Assembly: GCA_036877525.1 (NCBI GenBank)
Contig: JAZGTH010000011.1
Coordinates: forward strand, 2,555,001-2,619,000
Reading direction: 5' to 3'
DNA length: 64,000 nucleotides
DNA from: Chromobotia macracanthus
Taxonomy: Eukaryota; Chordata; Actinopteri; Cypriniformes; Botiidae
Shown here piece by piece: positions 35,401 to 44,100 of this stretch; positions within the stretch are counted from its first letter, which is position 1; every line of letters begins with the position of its first letter. The notes under the pieces were generated by a model that ran no database searches, was not told the origin of the DNA, and saw only the letters and a program-made list of their open reading frames with translations. Position numbers and translations under genes: made by a program.

Positions 35401-38400
35401 AGCTATTTCCAGTCAGTATGGTCCAGTAACCTTTATGTCACAGCGATCACACGCAAAGTGTGATTTACCATCACCTTTATTAATTAACACCAGCGACGCC
35501 TTTGTTCTCACCTTCAGTGTGAGCGAGCTGAGATTTCTCACCGAGCGTCTTATACAGCTTCTTCCATTTAACGTCTACAAGTGAGAAAAGTTTATGACTG
35601 CTCTGCACCTCAACAGACCTGGAAATGGAGTGGCTTTCACACTCAATGTGTGTCCAGAAAGAGACATTCACCAGGTTTCTTTTTGAAGCATCATACAGAA
35701 TTTGTTGGTGTGTTTTGACGTCTGCACCACGCGATTCTCATTCCTGTGTGAATAATGCAGGACAATGGCCGACGTGATCCATCACTCCAATGGCCTGCTC
35801 AAATCACTCAGCTGGTGATGCTCCAGACAATGCAACAAACACAGGAGGCCATTTTGCATAAATACAACAATACAGCAGCTCACAAAGACAGAATCTTAAA
35901 ATGCATAAAAACAGATCTATAAGGGATCCCAGCTAACAATTAAGTTGTAAGAACATTTTCCTAACGTTTCTACTAAGTAACAGAAATGTCAAAACTGTTG
36001 TTTTGAAAGTTCTGGGAACATTCAAAACATCCAGTTTTTTAGACGACGTATTAACGTGATTGCTTGGTTCCTCAGGAGCAATAAAGTCATACGGGTTTGG
36101 AATGACATGAGGGCGAGTAAATGATGGAAGAATTTTCATTTTTGAGTGAACTGTCCCTTCAGAAGAGAAAATGCAGATAACTGCCTGAACTGCTCAAATT
36201 TTTACTGCAGACCCACACACAGGCAATTTAAAACATATCACTTACGTTTGACTAATGCAATTTTCAATTTGTCAGCGTTCTAAGTTGACAGGCGCGCTTA
36301 AATGTTGACACAGGAATTTTACAAAATGTCACTGCCTGTTAAAGCCAGCCTCATCCATCCGCTGTGACAACGTGGCTCTCTGCCCAAAATATCCACCATT
36401 TACACAAGAAAATTTCATAGCCAAACCAAAGCAAGAGTTCAGCGTGCACTCAGGAAAGCATCTGTTTGTCCACCGCAGCAAATCGCAACAGAACAACATG
36501 GGAAAGCCGTTTTGAGGGAGGGTGGAGGCAGGGTGGAGTGAATGGCCACACAATGACCCAGTCAGAGAGAAAGTGAGCCACACAACACAGAGCTGCTTTT
36601 CAAACCTCCCGAGGCTGTGCAGCACAGGTCTCTGTGCACAGGTGACACCTGCTCTCCAGTTACCTGTTCCCATGGAGCTCACCGCACTGACGGCATGAGC
36701 CGCACAGAATAGCAGAGGGATGTATTTATCAGGATAACAAAGAGCAAAAAACAGGTTCCCGAATGGATGGGCTGTCTCCACTTCACTCAGTGTGTATTGA
36801 CTTGACCTGAATCAGGTTATGATGATGAAGGGTTGGGTTACGTTTCTGTCCTAACACGTTACAGAAGAGTCCACATTAAGGTGTAACTTTTAGGGCACGG
36901 ATAAGTGATCTGTAGACCTTTCTTCTGTTCTTTTCTCAGAGACCTGGAAAGCAATCTTTTTCTTTTTTATACTCTGACCCACCTCTCCAGGTGATATTCA
37001 GCATCACTGTTCCTTTAGCTCAACTGGTAGTCGATTCTGCTTGGAAACCGGTTTCGGTTTCCAAGCAGATCACAGGAAGCAAAGTTCTTACCATAACAAA
37101 GCTTTATTCTTTGTTTTGAATGCAGTTTACATTTAGAAAGAACAATAGACCTAACCAGACCTAATATTCAGTATGTAATGACCTCTTCAGATTCTTGACT
37201 GATCACTGACTTAATTCAGCTCACAAAGAGGCCAATGAAATTACAACTGGCAGCTGAGCCGCCCGTGTGACCAAGACCGATTGTCCAAAGGAATTTCTGC
37301 CACACCGCCAGCGCTAGAGGTGAAAAATGAAGCAATTTGTAAAAACAGATGCAATGCTTTGTTTTCTGTTACGCTAACAAAGTGCTTGGAATTTGAGAGT
37401 TAATACATAAGTCGAATGTCCGAGTTTTGCCTGACAGAGGGCATATTGCAATGCTCGTATTGAGGCATGCGGCTCTGAATTCAGGCCAAGAGACTCTTTT
37501 GTTTTCAACAATTGGCACAATATATGACAGGTGGGAGCCGACATGAAAGCAAAAGAGAAACAACTGAAGAAAAACAATTAAAGGAGAACACCTAATTTTG
37601 TCAAAATTAGAAATATATATTATTTTATTGTGTCCAAATCTGGACCACTAACCCCTTTGAAAAATGAACATACTATGCATTCAAAACCTTTAAAATAGTA
37701 AATGATTAAAGCTGCATTCTGTAACATTCTGTACACCTCTCTGCTGCCATCTCTGTTTAAAAGATAAAATTGCAGGGTACTTAGAGTTGTTTTTTAATGT
37801 GGAGTTCAGCTGCACACACAAGCTACAAACTGCCGCATCTACAGCACCCACACATGTAATATAGTAGCCAGATCTTCCTCTTTCTGTTTACAGATTTCCC
37901 ATGAGACCTGAAATTATTAATCTTTTTTTATAAACTTGCTGTTTACAAACAGGATAAAATAAGGAGATTGTGTTGAACACTGATCTGTCAGTTCCTCAAC
38001 AACTGATTTCTGTTCATTTTTACCCCAAAAAAAGTTACGGATTGCGGCTTTAAAGATAATTATGTTTTAACAGCAGGCATCAACAACAGTGACTGTGTTC
38101 ATGTTTCTTCGTGAGGAGCAGCGCAAAGCTTCCTCCTGAGAGAACGTCTGCGCAGCTTGTTTTATCCGTCTTCTGCTTCCAGAATTAATGGGCCTTCACC
38201 AGCCCACACCGCAGAAGAAAAGCGCTAATGGATGTCTAGCTATCTGCAAAACCAACACTTCAAAAATTGTCTCATTCCAATGGGAAAAATCCTGTGAGAT
38301 TATCCACCAAGCCATCTGTAAATCAAGACACACAGCTACGGATCCAGTCTGCTGAAACAGGCAAAACCTTTGACCGCAGGGCACGAGTGTTGAACGAGCA

Positions 38401-40305
38401 GCTGTTTCTGTGAAACCTCCTCCAATCTGAAGTTTTCTGCACCGCTTAAGGGCTCTACAAAAAGTTTAGATCTGCTGCTTAGATCTTAGATCTTCCTTTA
38501 ACACACAAACTACAAGCATGTGGCATCAGACAGTTCAAGCTTTTTCTAAACGTTTCAGTAACAACAAAAGAATAACATTTTTGACATGACGTATAACATT
38601 AAAAAAGTTCTACTCATGTTACTGCAAGAATGTATATGATAACTATGAGAGAACTTTCAGAGAATGTTAGCCAACGTTCTGAGAACGTTCCCTGTTAGCT
38701 GGGTCACTCCTTAATTTTTCAGCTGTGCTGACCTCGGGTCAGTGCATGCACTGCTGTGGATCTGTGTATTTGGGGAAGATTCTGGAACATGATTATGCAA
38801 CATTTTTTCCAGACACCCAAACATGCGCTGAACCTCTCACAATCCTTAACCTAAAATACGGCAGCTTGCTCCAGAAACATTTAATTGTTAAACTGTGCAA
38901 ACAAACAGAAAGAAGCTGGTGATCTCACGGTCATTTGCAGGGACGTGCAATCCTGTGTGAAGGTGTGGGTTTCACCACACTCGACCGATAACAGCGGGGA
39001 AGTATGCAGGTGTGTTTAAACAAAGCCAGCCAAACTCAGAGAAACCCTGTCCAATCCATCAACACTAATAAACGTATCCAAGAATCATCACAGAAACTTT
39101 ACATCACACACTATACAAATGACAAAATAAAAACAACTGATGAAAATAAGATACGGCCTAGACCTCCTTTATATATGCTTCAGGTTTAGATTGGTAATAA
39201 CACACGAGGACCCCACCAGTATGAATATGTACATGCTTCAACAATAAAACACATACATCAATAGTTAGACAACACACTACTAAGATGAAAAATCTTCGCA
39301 TCCACACCAGAGGTTATAAATTAACACAAGCACAGAAAAACATGCAACACATGCAAGCATGCTGTTAAAGATCTGATGTTCACTAATGCCCTGGTCATGC
39401 ATCTCCAACAGGCCCTGGTGGAAACAACAGCATGACTTTTATTAACAATAATGACTGTCTGCATTAACAAAAACATATCTGGGGAAGTGCATGTACAAAC
39501 AAGCAACACAAGCCTGCTTTCTCTTATATTTTCCTTGTATATATGAAACGCATTCGTATTTATGCGCAATTTAAAGACAGTCGCACCTCTGCACAAGGTG
39601 CCAGGCTTGATTTCTGCCCTTTTCTAGCAAATGTTTACATGCAAATGTTTTGCACATTGAGCTACCCCGTGTGTGTGACATTGCTGTGAAGTCTGCGTGT
39701 GTTTCAATAGAGATGAACGAGTCAAATCCGACCACATGTAGTATTACACGGCGGATCTGCAATGCGTACTGCCCTTCATCTGCTCTCTTCATCGTCTGAT
39801 CGCCATGCATCACAACACAAATCGCGACCAAACGCACAAGACATCGGACACAATCGGACAAGCTTAAAGGGACATTAAAACCCGCGGTGGATGCATTACA
39901 GAAGCGGTTCGCCCTTGGATGCAAAGCCGCCGCCGACGTGAATCTCACTCGGAGAGAAGCCGACAAGCCACAGCAACGATGCCAAAATATATTTGTATAT
40001 TTGTATGATTTGTAAATAAATCGTGCATGAATATATGATATAATCAATATATGCATGACTGTTCAATGTAATGAATATATGATAATGCGACGCACAGGCG
40101 CGCCCGCAACGCTCGCGCCGACGGTCGAGTCTGAGGGACGACGATGAAGAGGCAGAGCTCAGAAACCGGCCGATATAAACGCATACGAATGTCGGTGTTA
40201 TTAAAAACGTCCATTATTTCATCTTTGGGTCTCACCTTTGGCCGTCTGCACCGCGCACAACAGTCCCAAAAACAGACCCAGAGGTTTCAGCCCACGGACG
40301 CGCAT
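13433..40305 (-). CDS. clstn1: Calsyntenin-1 (alcadein alpha), complete coding region, 18 exons
   Basis: Calsyntenin-1 is a neuronal type I membrane protein of the cadherin superfamily. It acts at postsynaptic membranes and as a cargo-docking receptor linking vesicles to kinesin-1 light chain, and it is shed and processed like APP. The 18 exons (listed separately) total 2877 nt with every phase closing, giving 958 residues (human about 971-981). Order: signal peptide (1 to about 23), two cadherin domains (about 30-150 and 150-255), a laminin-G/LNS-like domain (about 320-510), a calsyntenin-specific extracellular region to about 830, a membrane segment (about 838-858), and a cytoplasmic tail with WDDS motifs at 881-884 and 951-954 flanking an acidic Glu/Asp run. 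The neighbours ctnnbip1 and ube4b support clstn1 rather than clstn2 or clstn3. Confidence is high; only UTR ends are unsure. Confidence 0.98.
14249..14433 (-). CDS. clstn1: clstn1 exon 17, membrane segment and first WDDS motif
   Basis: 185 nt, residues 833-894: the membrane helix is about 838-858 (ATIVIVVCVSFLVFMIILGV), followed by the stop-transfer FRIRAAHQR and NEMDWDDSALTITVNPME. MDWDDS is the first kinesin-light-chain-binding motif. Acceptor tttttacag, donor gtgtgt. Confidence 0.97.
14633..14909. mobile_element. Family A MITE, reverse-oriented copy in clstn1 intron 16
   Basis: TTAA-flanked, 277 bp, termini AGCTGCAATCCGTAACTTTT and AAAAGTTACGGACAGCAGCT. Interior is in the opposite orientation to the copy at 3006. 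Confidence 0.8.
15120..15255 (-). CDS. clstn1: clstn1 exon 16, juxtamembrane shedding region
   Basis: 136 nt, residues 788-833: VNVIHTASPMDHASNAMAQP, QFISHVQHASMDLSGHNLAN, THQAS. This corresponds to the region where alcadein alpha is cut by alpha-secretase (the exact site here is inferred). Acceptor taatcag, donor gtattc. Confidence 0.94.
15612..15757 (-). CDS. clstn1: clstn1 exon 15
   Basis: 146 nt, residues 739-787: GVNTMMNYEQVLHLIRYRNW, FKLICSELNGRYISNEFKVE. Acceptor ctccacag, donor gtaatg. The second block is almost invariant in calsyntenins. Confidence 0.97.
15898..16068 (-). CDS. clstn1: clstn1 exon 14
   Basis: 171 nt, residues 682-739: AQETVVSEEIMHNLDTCEVT, GEDLNGDHESLEVDLAQIQQ, RGLEMSSSNVGMVIT. 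Acceptor ttccggcag, donor gtacac. Confidence 0.95.
16534..16772 (-). CDS. clstn1: clstn1 exon 13
   Basis: 239 nt, residues 602-682: CFNEETCISVPDSEGYVMVL, QPEEPKISLSGIDHFARGAA, FPELRIVSTITREVE, then an acidic stretch ending DDPT. Acceptor gtttatcag, donor gtgtga. Confidence 0.96.
16903..17051 (-). CDS. clstn1: clstn1 exon 12
   Basis: 149 nt, residues 553-602: VEFNPNQSSLSLEGDDLESF, MQHISYLNSRQFPTPGIRHL, RVTTTV. Acceptor gtccgcag, donor gttagt, leaves phase 2. Confidence 0.96.
17137..17294 (-). CDS. clstn1: clstn1 exon 11
   Basis: 158 nt, residues 500-552: GSARMTQYFRGSLAGLMIRS, GKLENKKVIDCLYTCKEGLD, then QLPEEVASAVK. Acceptor ttgttcag, donor gtaggt. The C-terminal part is less conserved than the rest. 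Confidence 0.96.
17295..19026 (-). other. clstn1: clstn1 intron 10
   Basis: 1.7 kb with an A-run at about 17622-17640 and a truncated family A element at about 18471-18660. No exon seen. Confidence 0.6.
18471..18660. mobile_element. Family A MITE, 5'-truncated
   Basis: Shares the interior (TTTCCCAGGAAATCAGACC) and one degenerate terminus (GGAGTGCAGCTTCAAA). Confidence 0.65.
19027..19189 (-). CDS. clstn1: clstn1 exon 10, LNS domain
   Basis: 163 nt, residues 446-500: VCDKEWHHYVLNIEFPAVTL, FVDGSTFEPFLVTEDYPLHT, IETQLTIGACWQ. Acceptor ttctctcag, donor gtacct. Confidence 0.97.
19325..19490. repeat. TA/TG-rich low-complexity tract
   Basis: Alternating TATATATGTGTGCATATATA-like sequence in clstn1 intron 9; gives spurious Ile/Tyr/His-rich frames. 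Confidence 0.8.
19640..19745 (-). mobile_element. tRNA-derived SINE in clstn1 intron 9
   Basis: The reverse strand carries TAGCTCAATTGGCATTG (box A) and GGTTGTGGGTTTGATTC (box B), then a degraded tail. Confidence 0.65.
19867..19988 (-). CDS. clstn1: clstn1 exon 9, LNS domain
   Basis: 122 nt, residues 405-445: MNRHHYSLYVHNCRLVLLLR, QEPTESENYKPAEFHWKLDQ. Acceptor tttccacag, donor gtaagt, leaves phase 0. Confidence 0.97.
20719..20967 (-). CDS. clstn1: clstn1 exon 8, LNS/laminin-G-like domain
   Basis: 249 nt, residues 322-405: ASAGTVELLPAPSSSANWTA, GLPTDNGHDSDQVFEFNGTQ, PFTISVWMRHGPGGREKETI, ending SDKT. NWT and NGT are N-glycosylation sequons. Acceptor ccttacag, donor gtaatg. Confidence 0.97.
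21257..21442 (-). CDS. clstn1: clstn1 exon 7
   Basis: 186 nt, residues 260-322: GFNKRIEYEPGTGSLALFPS, then LETCEEPITSIQ, NHIGKGCDRDTYSEKSLHKL-C. The usual WN after the exon start reads FN here. Acceptor gttgatag, donor gtaaat. Confidence 0.96.
21600..21812. mobile_element. Family B fragment (clstn1 intron 6)
   Basis: Shows the AACCAAGCAATATG... TACTTAATGGAAACATTAGG interior and the CCTAAAATTGTTAGCTTGG end. Confidence 0.65.
21922..22071 (-). CDS. clstn1: clstn1 exon 6, cadherin domain 2
   Basis: 150 nt, residues 210-260: NIKNTEKLNYSKEHMYKLTV, TAYDCGKNRASEDVLVKINI, then KPTCKPSWQ. Acceptor ctaaaacag, donor gtatga, phase 1 on both sides. Confidence 0.96.
22676..22698. repeat. A homopolymer
   Basis: About 23 consecutive A in clstn1 intron 5. 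Another run of about 17 A lies at 17622-17640. Confidence 0.85.
22797..23005 (-). CDS. clstn1: clstn1 exon 5, cadherin domain 1/2 junction
   Basis: 209 nt, residues 140-210: ATVHIQVNDMNEYAPVFKEK, VEAVDADCSFQFSQICSYEI, then TPDVPFTIDKDG. The NDMNEYAP linker and DAD motif are cadherin calcium-binding sequences. Donor gtaagt. Confidence 0.97.
23653..23848 (-). CDS. clstn1: clstn1 exon 4, cadherin domain 1
   Basis: 196 nt, residues 75-140: EICGFKIHGQNVPFEAVVLD, KSTGEGVIRAKDKLDCELQK, then AYDCGEGPDGGNMKKSHK. Acceptor tttccag; donor is gtgtgt after CACAA, phase 2. Confidence 0.97.
25234..25263 (-). CDS. clstn1: clstn1 exon 3, 30-nt microexon
   Basis: Exactly 30 nt between acceptor cttcttgtag and donor gtgata; adds about ten residues (ESFEVTFTKE-G) between exons 2 and 4. 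Both junctions are phase 1, so skipping keeps the frame. It matches the ten-residue segment that separates the two main human CLSTN1 isoforms. Too short to appear as an open frame. Confidence 0.95.
26795..27070. mobile_element. Family C MITE
   Basis: Inverted ends around TCATCATTTACTCATGTCAT and AAATGACATGCGGGTAAGTA with AACACAAAAGAAGATATTTT inside. This sequence type recurs throughout cyprinid genomes. Confidence 0.7.
27854..27977. repeat. 124-bp near-perfect inverted repeat with TA/TG core
   Basis: Left arm AAAATAGCTCTTCAAACAAA mirrored by TTTGTTTGAAGAGCTATTTT, continuing inward through CA...TG and a (TA)n core. Confidence 0.85.
28399..28521 (-). CDS. clstn1: clstn1 exon 2, start of cadherin domain 1
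   Basis: 123 nt, residues 24-65: VNKHKPWIETTYHGIVTEND, then LLDPPLIALDKDAPLRYA. Acceptor tttccacag, donor gtaaga. Nearly identical to the mammalian exon. Confidence 0.97.
29300..29435. repeat. Compound microsatellite
   Basis: (ATATCT)n, then (AAATCT)n, then TA/CA-rich, ending in about 20 CA units. Confidence 0.9.
30000..30222. mobile_element. Joined family A and family B fragments
   Basis: 30000-30095 is family A interior (AATTGCAGGTTACTTTAAAT... GGAAATCGGACCCGACA) passing directly into a family B end (CAACCTAAAATTGTTAGCTG) at about 30222, indicating nested insertion. Confidence 0.55.
32007..32310. mobile_element. Family B element, near full length
   Basis: Begins CACCCAGCTAACAGGAAACG and keeps the interior; right terminus replaced by other sequence. 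A second fragment, 32625-32776, ends ACTGTTAGCTGGGT. Confidence 0.7.
33240..33800. repeat. GGGGACA-type teleost repeat bounded by TG tracts
   Basis: Repeated short blocks of TTTGGGGACA/TGTCCCCA in both orientations and a TTAAGGGTAGGGTTAGTG block; TG dinucleotide tracts at both ends (33250-33264 and 33770-33800). Confidence 0.6.
33985..34135 (-). mobile_element. tRNA-derived SINE in clstn1 intron 1
   Basis: The reverse strand reads CTGTAGCTCAACTGGTAGAC, then GGTTATGGGTTCGATTCTC, then the tail with GCGTCTGTCAAATG, in order. Confidence 0.7.
35113..35317. mobile_element. Family B element
   Basis: Left part in reverse orientation (CTAACGTTTCCATTACGTAA), right end CGTTCTTTGTTAGCTGGG. Confidence 0.65.
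35927..36165. mobile_element. Chimera of family B and family C elements
   Basis: CCCAGCTAACAATTAAGTTG opens a family B piece that switches at about 36065 into a family C end (ACGGGTTTGGAATGACATGA... GTGAACTGTCCCTTCAGAAG). Confidence 0.6.
37036..37069. repeat. Perfect 15-bp stem, 4-nt loop
   Basis: TCTGCTTGGAAACCG, loop GTTT, then the exact complement CGGTTTCCAAGCAGA. It interrupts a SINE fragment (CTTTAGCTCAACTGGTAG at 37014-37031). Confidence 0.85.
37706..38053. mobile_element. Family A MITE, longest copy (348 bp)
   Basis: TTAA at 37706 and 38050; diverged termini GCTGCATTCTGTAAC and GTTACGGATTGCGGC; about 70 bp of extra internal sequence relative to the other copies. Confidence 0.75.
38545..38702. 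mobile_element. Family B fragment
   Basis: Ends ACGTTCCCTGTTAGCTGGGT, with the GTTAGCCAACGTTCTGAGAA subterminal palindromic block. Confidence 0.65.
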
Positions 40306-40610
40306 CCCGTCTTCGTACCGGAAACGCTCGACGCTTTAACGGCGTGACTCCGTCTCCTCTCGCCCGGTGAACTCCGCTTTGGCTCGGGCTTTGGGAAGTA
40401 TCCAGACGACGTGTTGTTTTGGAGGATTGCGGCAGGTTTAAGATGGCTGCCGGCCCGCTCGGTCTCTCTATCCCCGCTCGGTCTCTCTCGGCGCTCCGCT
40501 GCTGCATCCGACGGGAGCGGCGCCTGCTGACGTCATCAGGGTAATTGTGGGCGTGCGGGCCGCCCGTTTTGCCCTTCGCGTGCGGCCCGCCTCTCTGCGT
40601 TGAAAACGAT
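39890..40610. promoter_or_regulatory. clstn1 CpG-rich promoter, possibly bidirectional
   Basis: Dense CG dinucleotides span the clstn1 start codon, in contrast to the AT-rich surroundings. A full CRE (TGACGTCA) is at 40528-40535 and a YY1-like AAGATGGCTGCC at about 40440-40451. No TATA box seen. Start codons face away from each other at 40305 (clstn1) and 40443 (candidate plus-strand start). Confidence 0.6.
40236..40305 (-). CDS. clstn1: clstn1 exon 1, signal peptide
   Basis: Encodes MRVRGLKPLGLFLGLLCAVQ-TAK plus one base of the next codon; donor gtgaga. Basic N-region, leucine-rich core and small residues near the end fit a cleavable signal peptide. It is the first ATG giving one, and the frame joins exon 2 in phase 1. 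Confidence 0.92.
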
Positions 40611-41105
40611 GCGGTTTGTGCAACGTTTTCTTTAATGCCCGGTGCAAATATGATCGTGCACTTTGTGTGAAGCGATCAGGCTTTATTAATTGTTCTGGAA
40701 ATATTGCACTGTAAAGTTATTAAGTATTAGTTGCATAAGTATTATGATCAAAAATGTGCAATGCTTCAACAGAAATGCAATGCAAAGGTTTAATGTGGTT
40801 TGTTTGTACAATATTTGTAATGCATTTTAAATATGTCAGTCCAGACATTAGATATTTAGCTGGATGTGAAGTCTAGCAGAGCTCAAGCTGAGTTTCATTC
40901 AGTCTGTGCAGTCATTTACTGTAACTCATCACATATAACTGTACACTCTTCATTTATTCTCATAGTGTTTTTTATTACTTCCTCATCAGGGCAGAAGTAC
41001 AGCGGCTGTACCTGTTAATTTATTTCATTTCTGTATGAAACAATATGCATAGTTATATTTTGGTGCATTTTGCAAACCTTTCTTTCGCTTTTTGCTTTTT
41101 CCAAG

Positions 41106-41176
41106 ACATCTCAAAAGATGTCCGTCTTGTAACACACAGAGGAAATGATGGGGGGATCATTTTTCCCAAAGGAGAG
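41106..41176 (+). CDS. Candidate gene, exon a
   Basis: Long pyrimidine tract (tttctttcgctttttgcttt) then ccaag acceptor, and donor GAG|gtgaga. Only one of three frames is open: ISKDVRLVTHRGNDGGIIFP-KGE. Confidence 0.42.
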
Positions 41177-44100
41177 GTGAGAGAACAAGCCTTTATTTTT
41201 GAAGCGTGAGTTACGGTTATGGATGGTTTCATTTTAATTGATATTAATTGATATTGATAATATTTTAAACCAGTGTTGTTGTCTGTATGGCAGAGGTTCA
41301 CCAGTCCTCAGTCCATATTCTCATGATATATGGACTGATTTATAAGCATCTTAGCTTGAACACATCTTGTGCATATTCCATAATAGCTGCATATCTAACT
41401 AACTAAAACTAAACTGAACTGAGCTTAAACTGAAATCAAAATAAACTAAACTTAAACTTCCTGGGGAAAGTGTTGATGACACCTCCAAATCCAATATATT
41501 TTTATGTCAGAGGAATATTTTAACAACATTTGGCATTAAACTGCAACTATTTTGAATATAATATGTAAGGTGATAATAAACTGGCCATGACAGATTAAAT
41601 GTTCTCACATGAAGACAATGAAAGTGATGTATCAGGGTTCATTAGAGCACTGTTGGTGGAGCATTGTGTTGGCAGCTCAAGAGGTTGTGGGTTTGATTTC
41701 CAGGGAGCACATGTACTGAGAAACAATGTATAACTCGAGTGTACTGTAAGTCGCTTTGGATAAAAGTGTCTGCCAAATGCATACATGTAAAGATAAACAA
41801 GGGAAGTGAAATAAGGTACATATGGTCTTAGCTATAAGAATCCAACACAAATCTCTGTTTTTTTAAGGTTCTATATAGAACCTCTATATAACAGTCTGTG
41901 CACTTGAATGATAACACCAAAAATGTTCACGTTTTATTTGGAGCTGAAGGCATTCATTATGTTTGCCTGCTGAGCCCACCCGTGGCTCTATTTACAGGGT
42001 GAATTTTTTCAAATTCTTCTCGCTGTTGTTTTCTCAGAGAATCATCTTATGAAAAAAACCTGCACAAGACAACAAAGAACAACAAGAAATTCTGGTCACG
42101 GTGAAATCTCGTAATTCTGCAGACTTAATTCAGCATCACCACCTGGGAGCAGGAGGACATTTGGAGTCTCTGTCTGCTCGTGTTAAACATTCCCTTCAGA
42201 GATAACAGGGCTGCGTCACTTCAGCAGAGTGATGATGGCTGTGCTAAAACTACAGTGCGTTTCTTTTATAACAAGCATCAGTCTGTATCTTTTCTTCTCT
42301 GTTTCCAATAGTAACGGACAGCAGAACAGGCTGATCTGGACTGTTATGTGATGGAGGAAGTTTGTATCAGGCAGCCAAAATGTAGGAATGTGCAATTTTG
42401 CACGAACACAGTTAACTTTTCCTGCAGCTTGTTTGGAAGAGCATGGCGCTAGCAACATCAAAGTCACGGGTTTGATTCCTAAGGAACACACAATGCAAAA
42501 GTTTGTGACTGATGCATTTATACATGCTTTTATCTAAAGCAACTTGTAGTGAATTCAAACTACATTTTATCAGTGTGTGTTCCCTGGGATCAAACCTACA
42601 ACCTTTTGCATTGCTAACACAAAGCTCTGTCAACTGAGCTACAACTGCCATGGACTACCCAGGTAACAAGTTTGTGAGAACATTTCCGTAATGTTTCCAT
42701 TAAGCAACAAAAACGTTACTATGTTAATATTAATTATGTTAATATGTATTTTAATGTATTGTATGTATGTATTTTAGTTCTAAGAACATTCAAAATGTTG
42801 TATCAACATTATTTTTTTGGTTATAAAAACATTATTCAAACATTTTTGTAATTCTGTATGAGAATGTTCACTGTTCTCCGGGTAGAACATTGAGAGCAAT
42901 CTTTGGATGTTGTCCAGTCTTACATGACTGTTTAAATCTATTTTTTATTAATTTTTAGAAATTAATTGTATTAATTTCTATTTTTGAGTTGCTGCCAGTT
43001 GACCTTCATTTCACAGACGATAGCTGATTGACAGTACCATTTCCAGCCCCGTAATATTCTGTACTCTAATAACACCAGGTCAAAACATTCACTTCTGTTC
43101 CTCCATGTTTGCCCCTTTACATCTCAGATAAAATATAGCGCCTTATCAGCCATGACACAATATTGGCCTTTTTTCCAGCTAAGTCCTCACTCTGTCAGCC
43201 TCTGTAAGCCCTGTGAATAGCCACACAGTCTCTGCCTTCCAGTGCATGAAAAATCTGTACAATGTCCTGCTACACAAACTGACCCCATGTCATCTTACTG
43301 CTACCGCTTCAGGTACCGTCACATAAACAAGCTCCCGGTTCAGATTTCAGCCAGCGACACTTCAGCTTGGTTCTGGCTGATCTAACTGGATCTGTCATGC
43401 AGCGTCTTGAAGTGTTTCTTGAAAAGATGGTTGCCAGCACAATTGTTTTCAATCCCCCAAAATTGTCAAACACTTCTGTGTTTTTCTGTGTCTGTCCAGA
43501 TTCAAGTCAGAAAACAAAGATCTGACCTTCTGGAACGTAAGTGGCATTATGTAACTCCCAGTTCACATCCACACTCGTACACTCACTTATTTTCTTGCCA
43601 CACCAACTCTCTTCACCTACCGCTACATTACTCATGTTTTCCACAAAACGTCTTGTGTTTTAACCTGACTCGCACCCATTGCTGCACTGAAGCTGTTATA
43701 GCATCTGTCTTATCCCATACAGGAAAGCAAATGATCACCTCATTTTTCTGACTAATTGTTGAAAATGTTTTGTTTTTATTTTAAAAACGAAATAAATGCG
43801 TGTTATGATCACAAGCAGAATTCATATGTACAATATAAAAACTGCAAATATAACTGACTGTTGATTTGCATCATTTTATGTTTAATGTTTAAAACATATG
43901 ATTTATGTTTATATCATGCTGAATAAAGCTGCAATCTGTAAATTTTGGTTTACATTTTAAATGTAAACTATCTAGGTTAAGAATTGTTGCACCTGGTGAG
44001 ATTTTGGTGTGTAAACGTCACACACACACACATTGTGAGAGACAGAGCTGTTATCTTCTGAGCTGTTGTTGCTCTGCTGTTGAGAACATTTTCATCTGTT

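Larger units (their letters stand above)
28522..40235 (-). other. clstn1: clstn1 intron 1 (11.7 kb)
   Basis: No further clstn1 exon found. It contains family A, B and C elements, SINEs, microsatellites near 29300-29435 and 33776-33800, and a GGGGACA-type repeat at 33240-33800. Minus-strand open frames of 150 and 161 codons (36329-36781 and 39571-40056) look random. Confidence 0.7.

Noticed and set aside
36329..36781. 150-codon minus-strand open frame
   Set aside because: Lies in clstn1 intron 1, has no family resemblance, and its composition is like translated non-coding DNA.
39571..40056. 161-codon minus-strand open frame, longest in the window
   Set aside because: Intronic to clstn1, no recognisable domain, and length is explained by CpG-richer sequence near the promoter.
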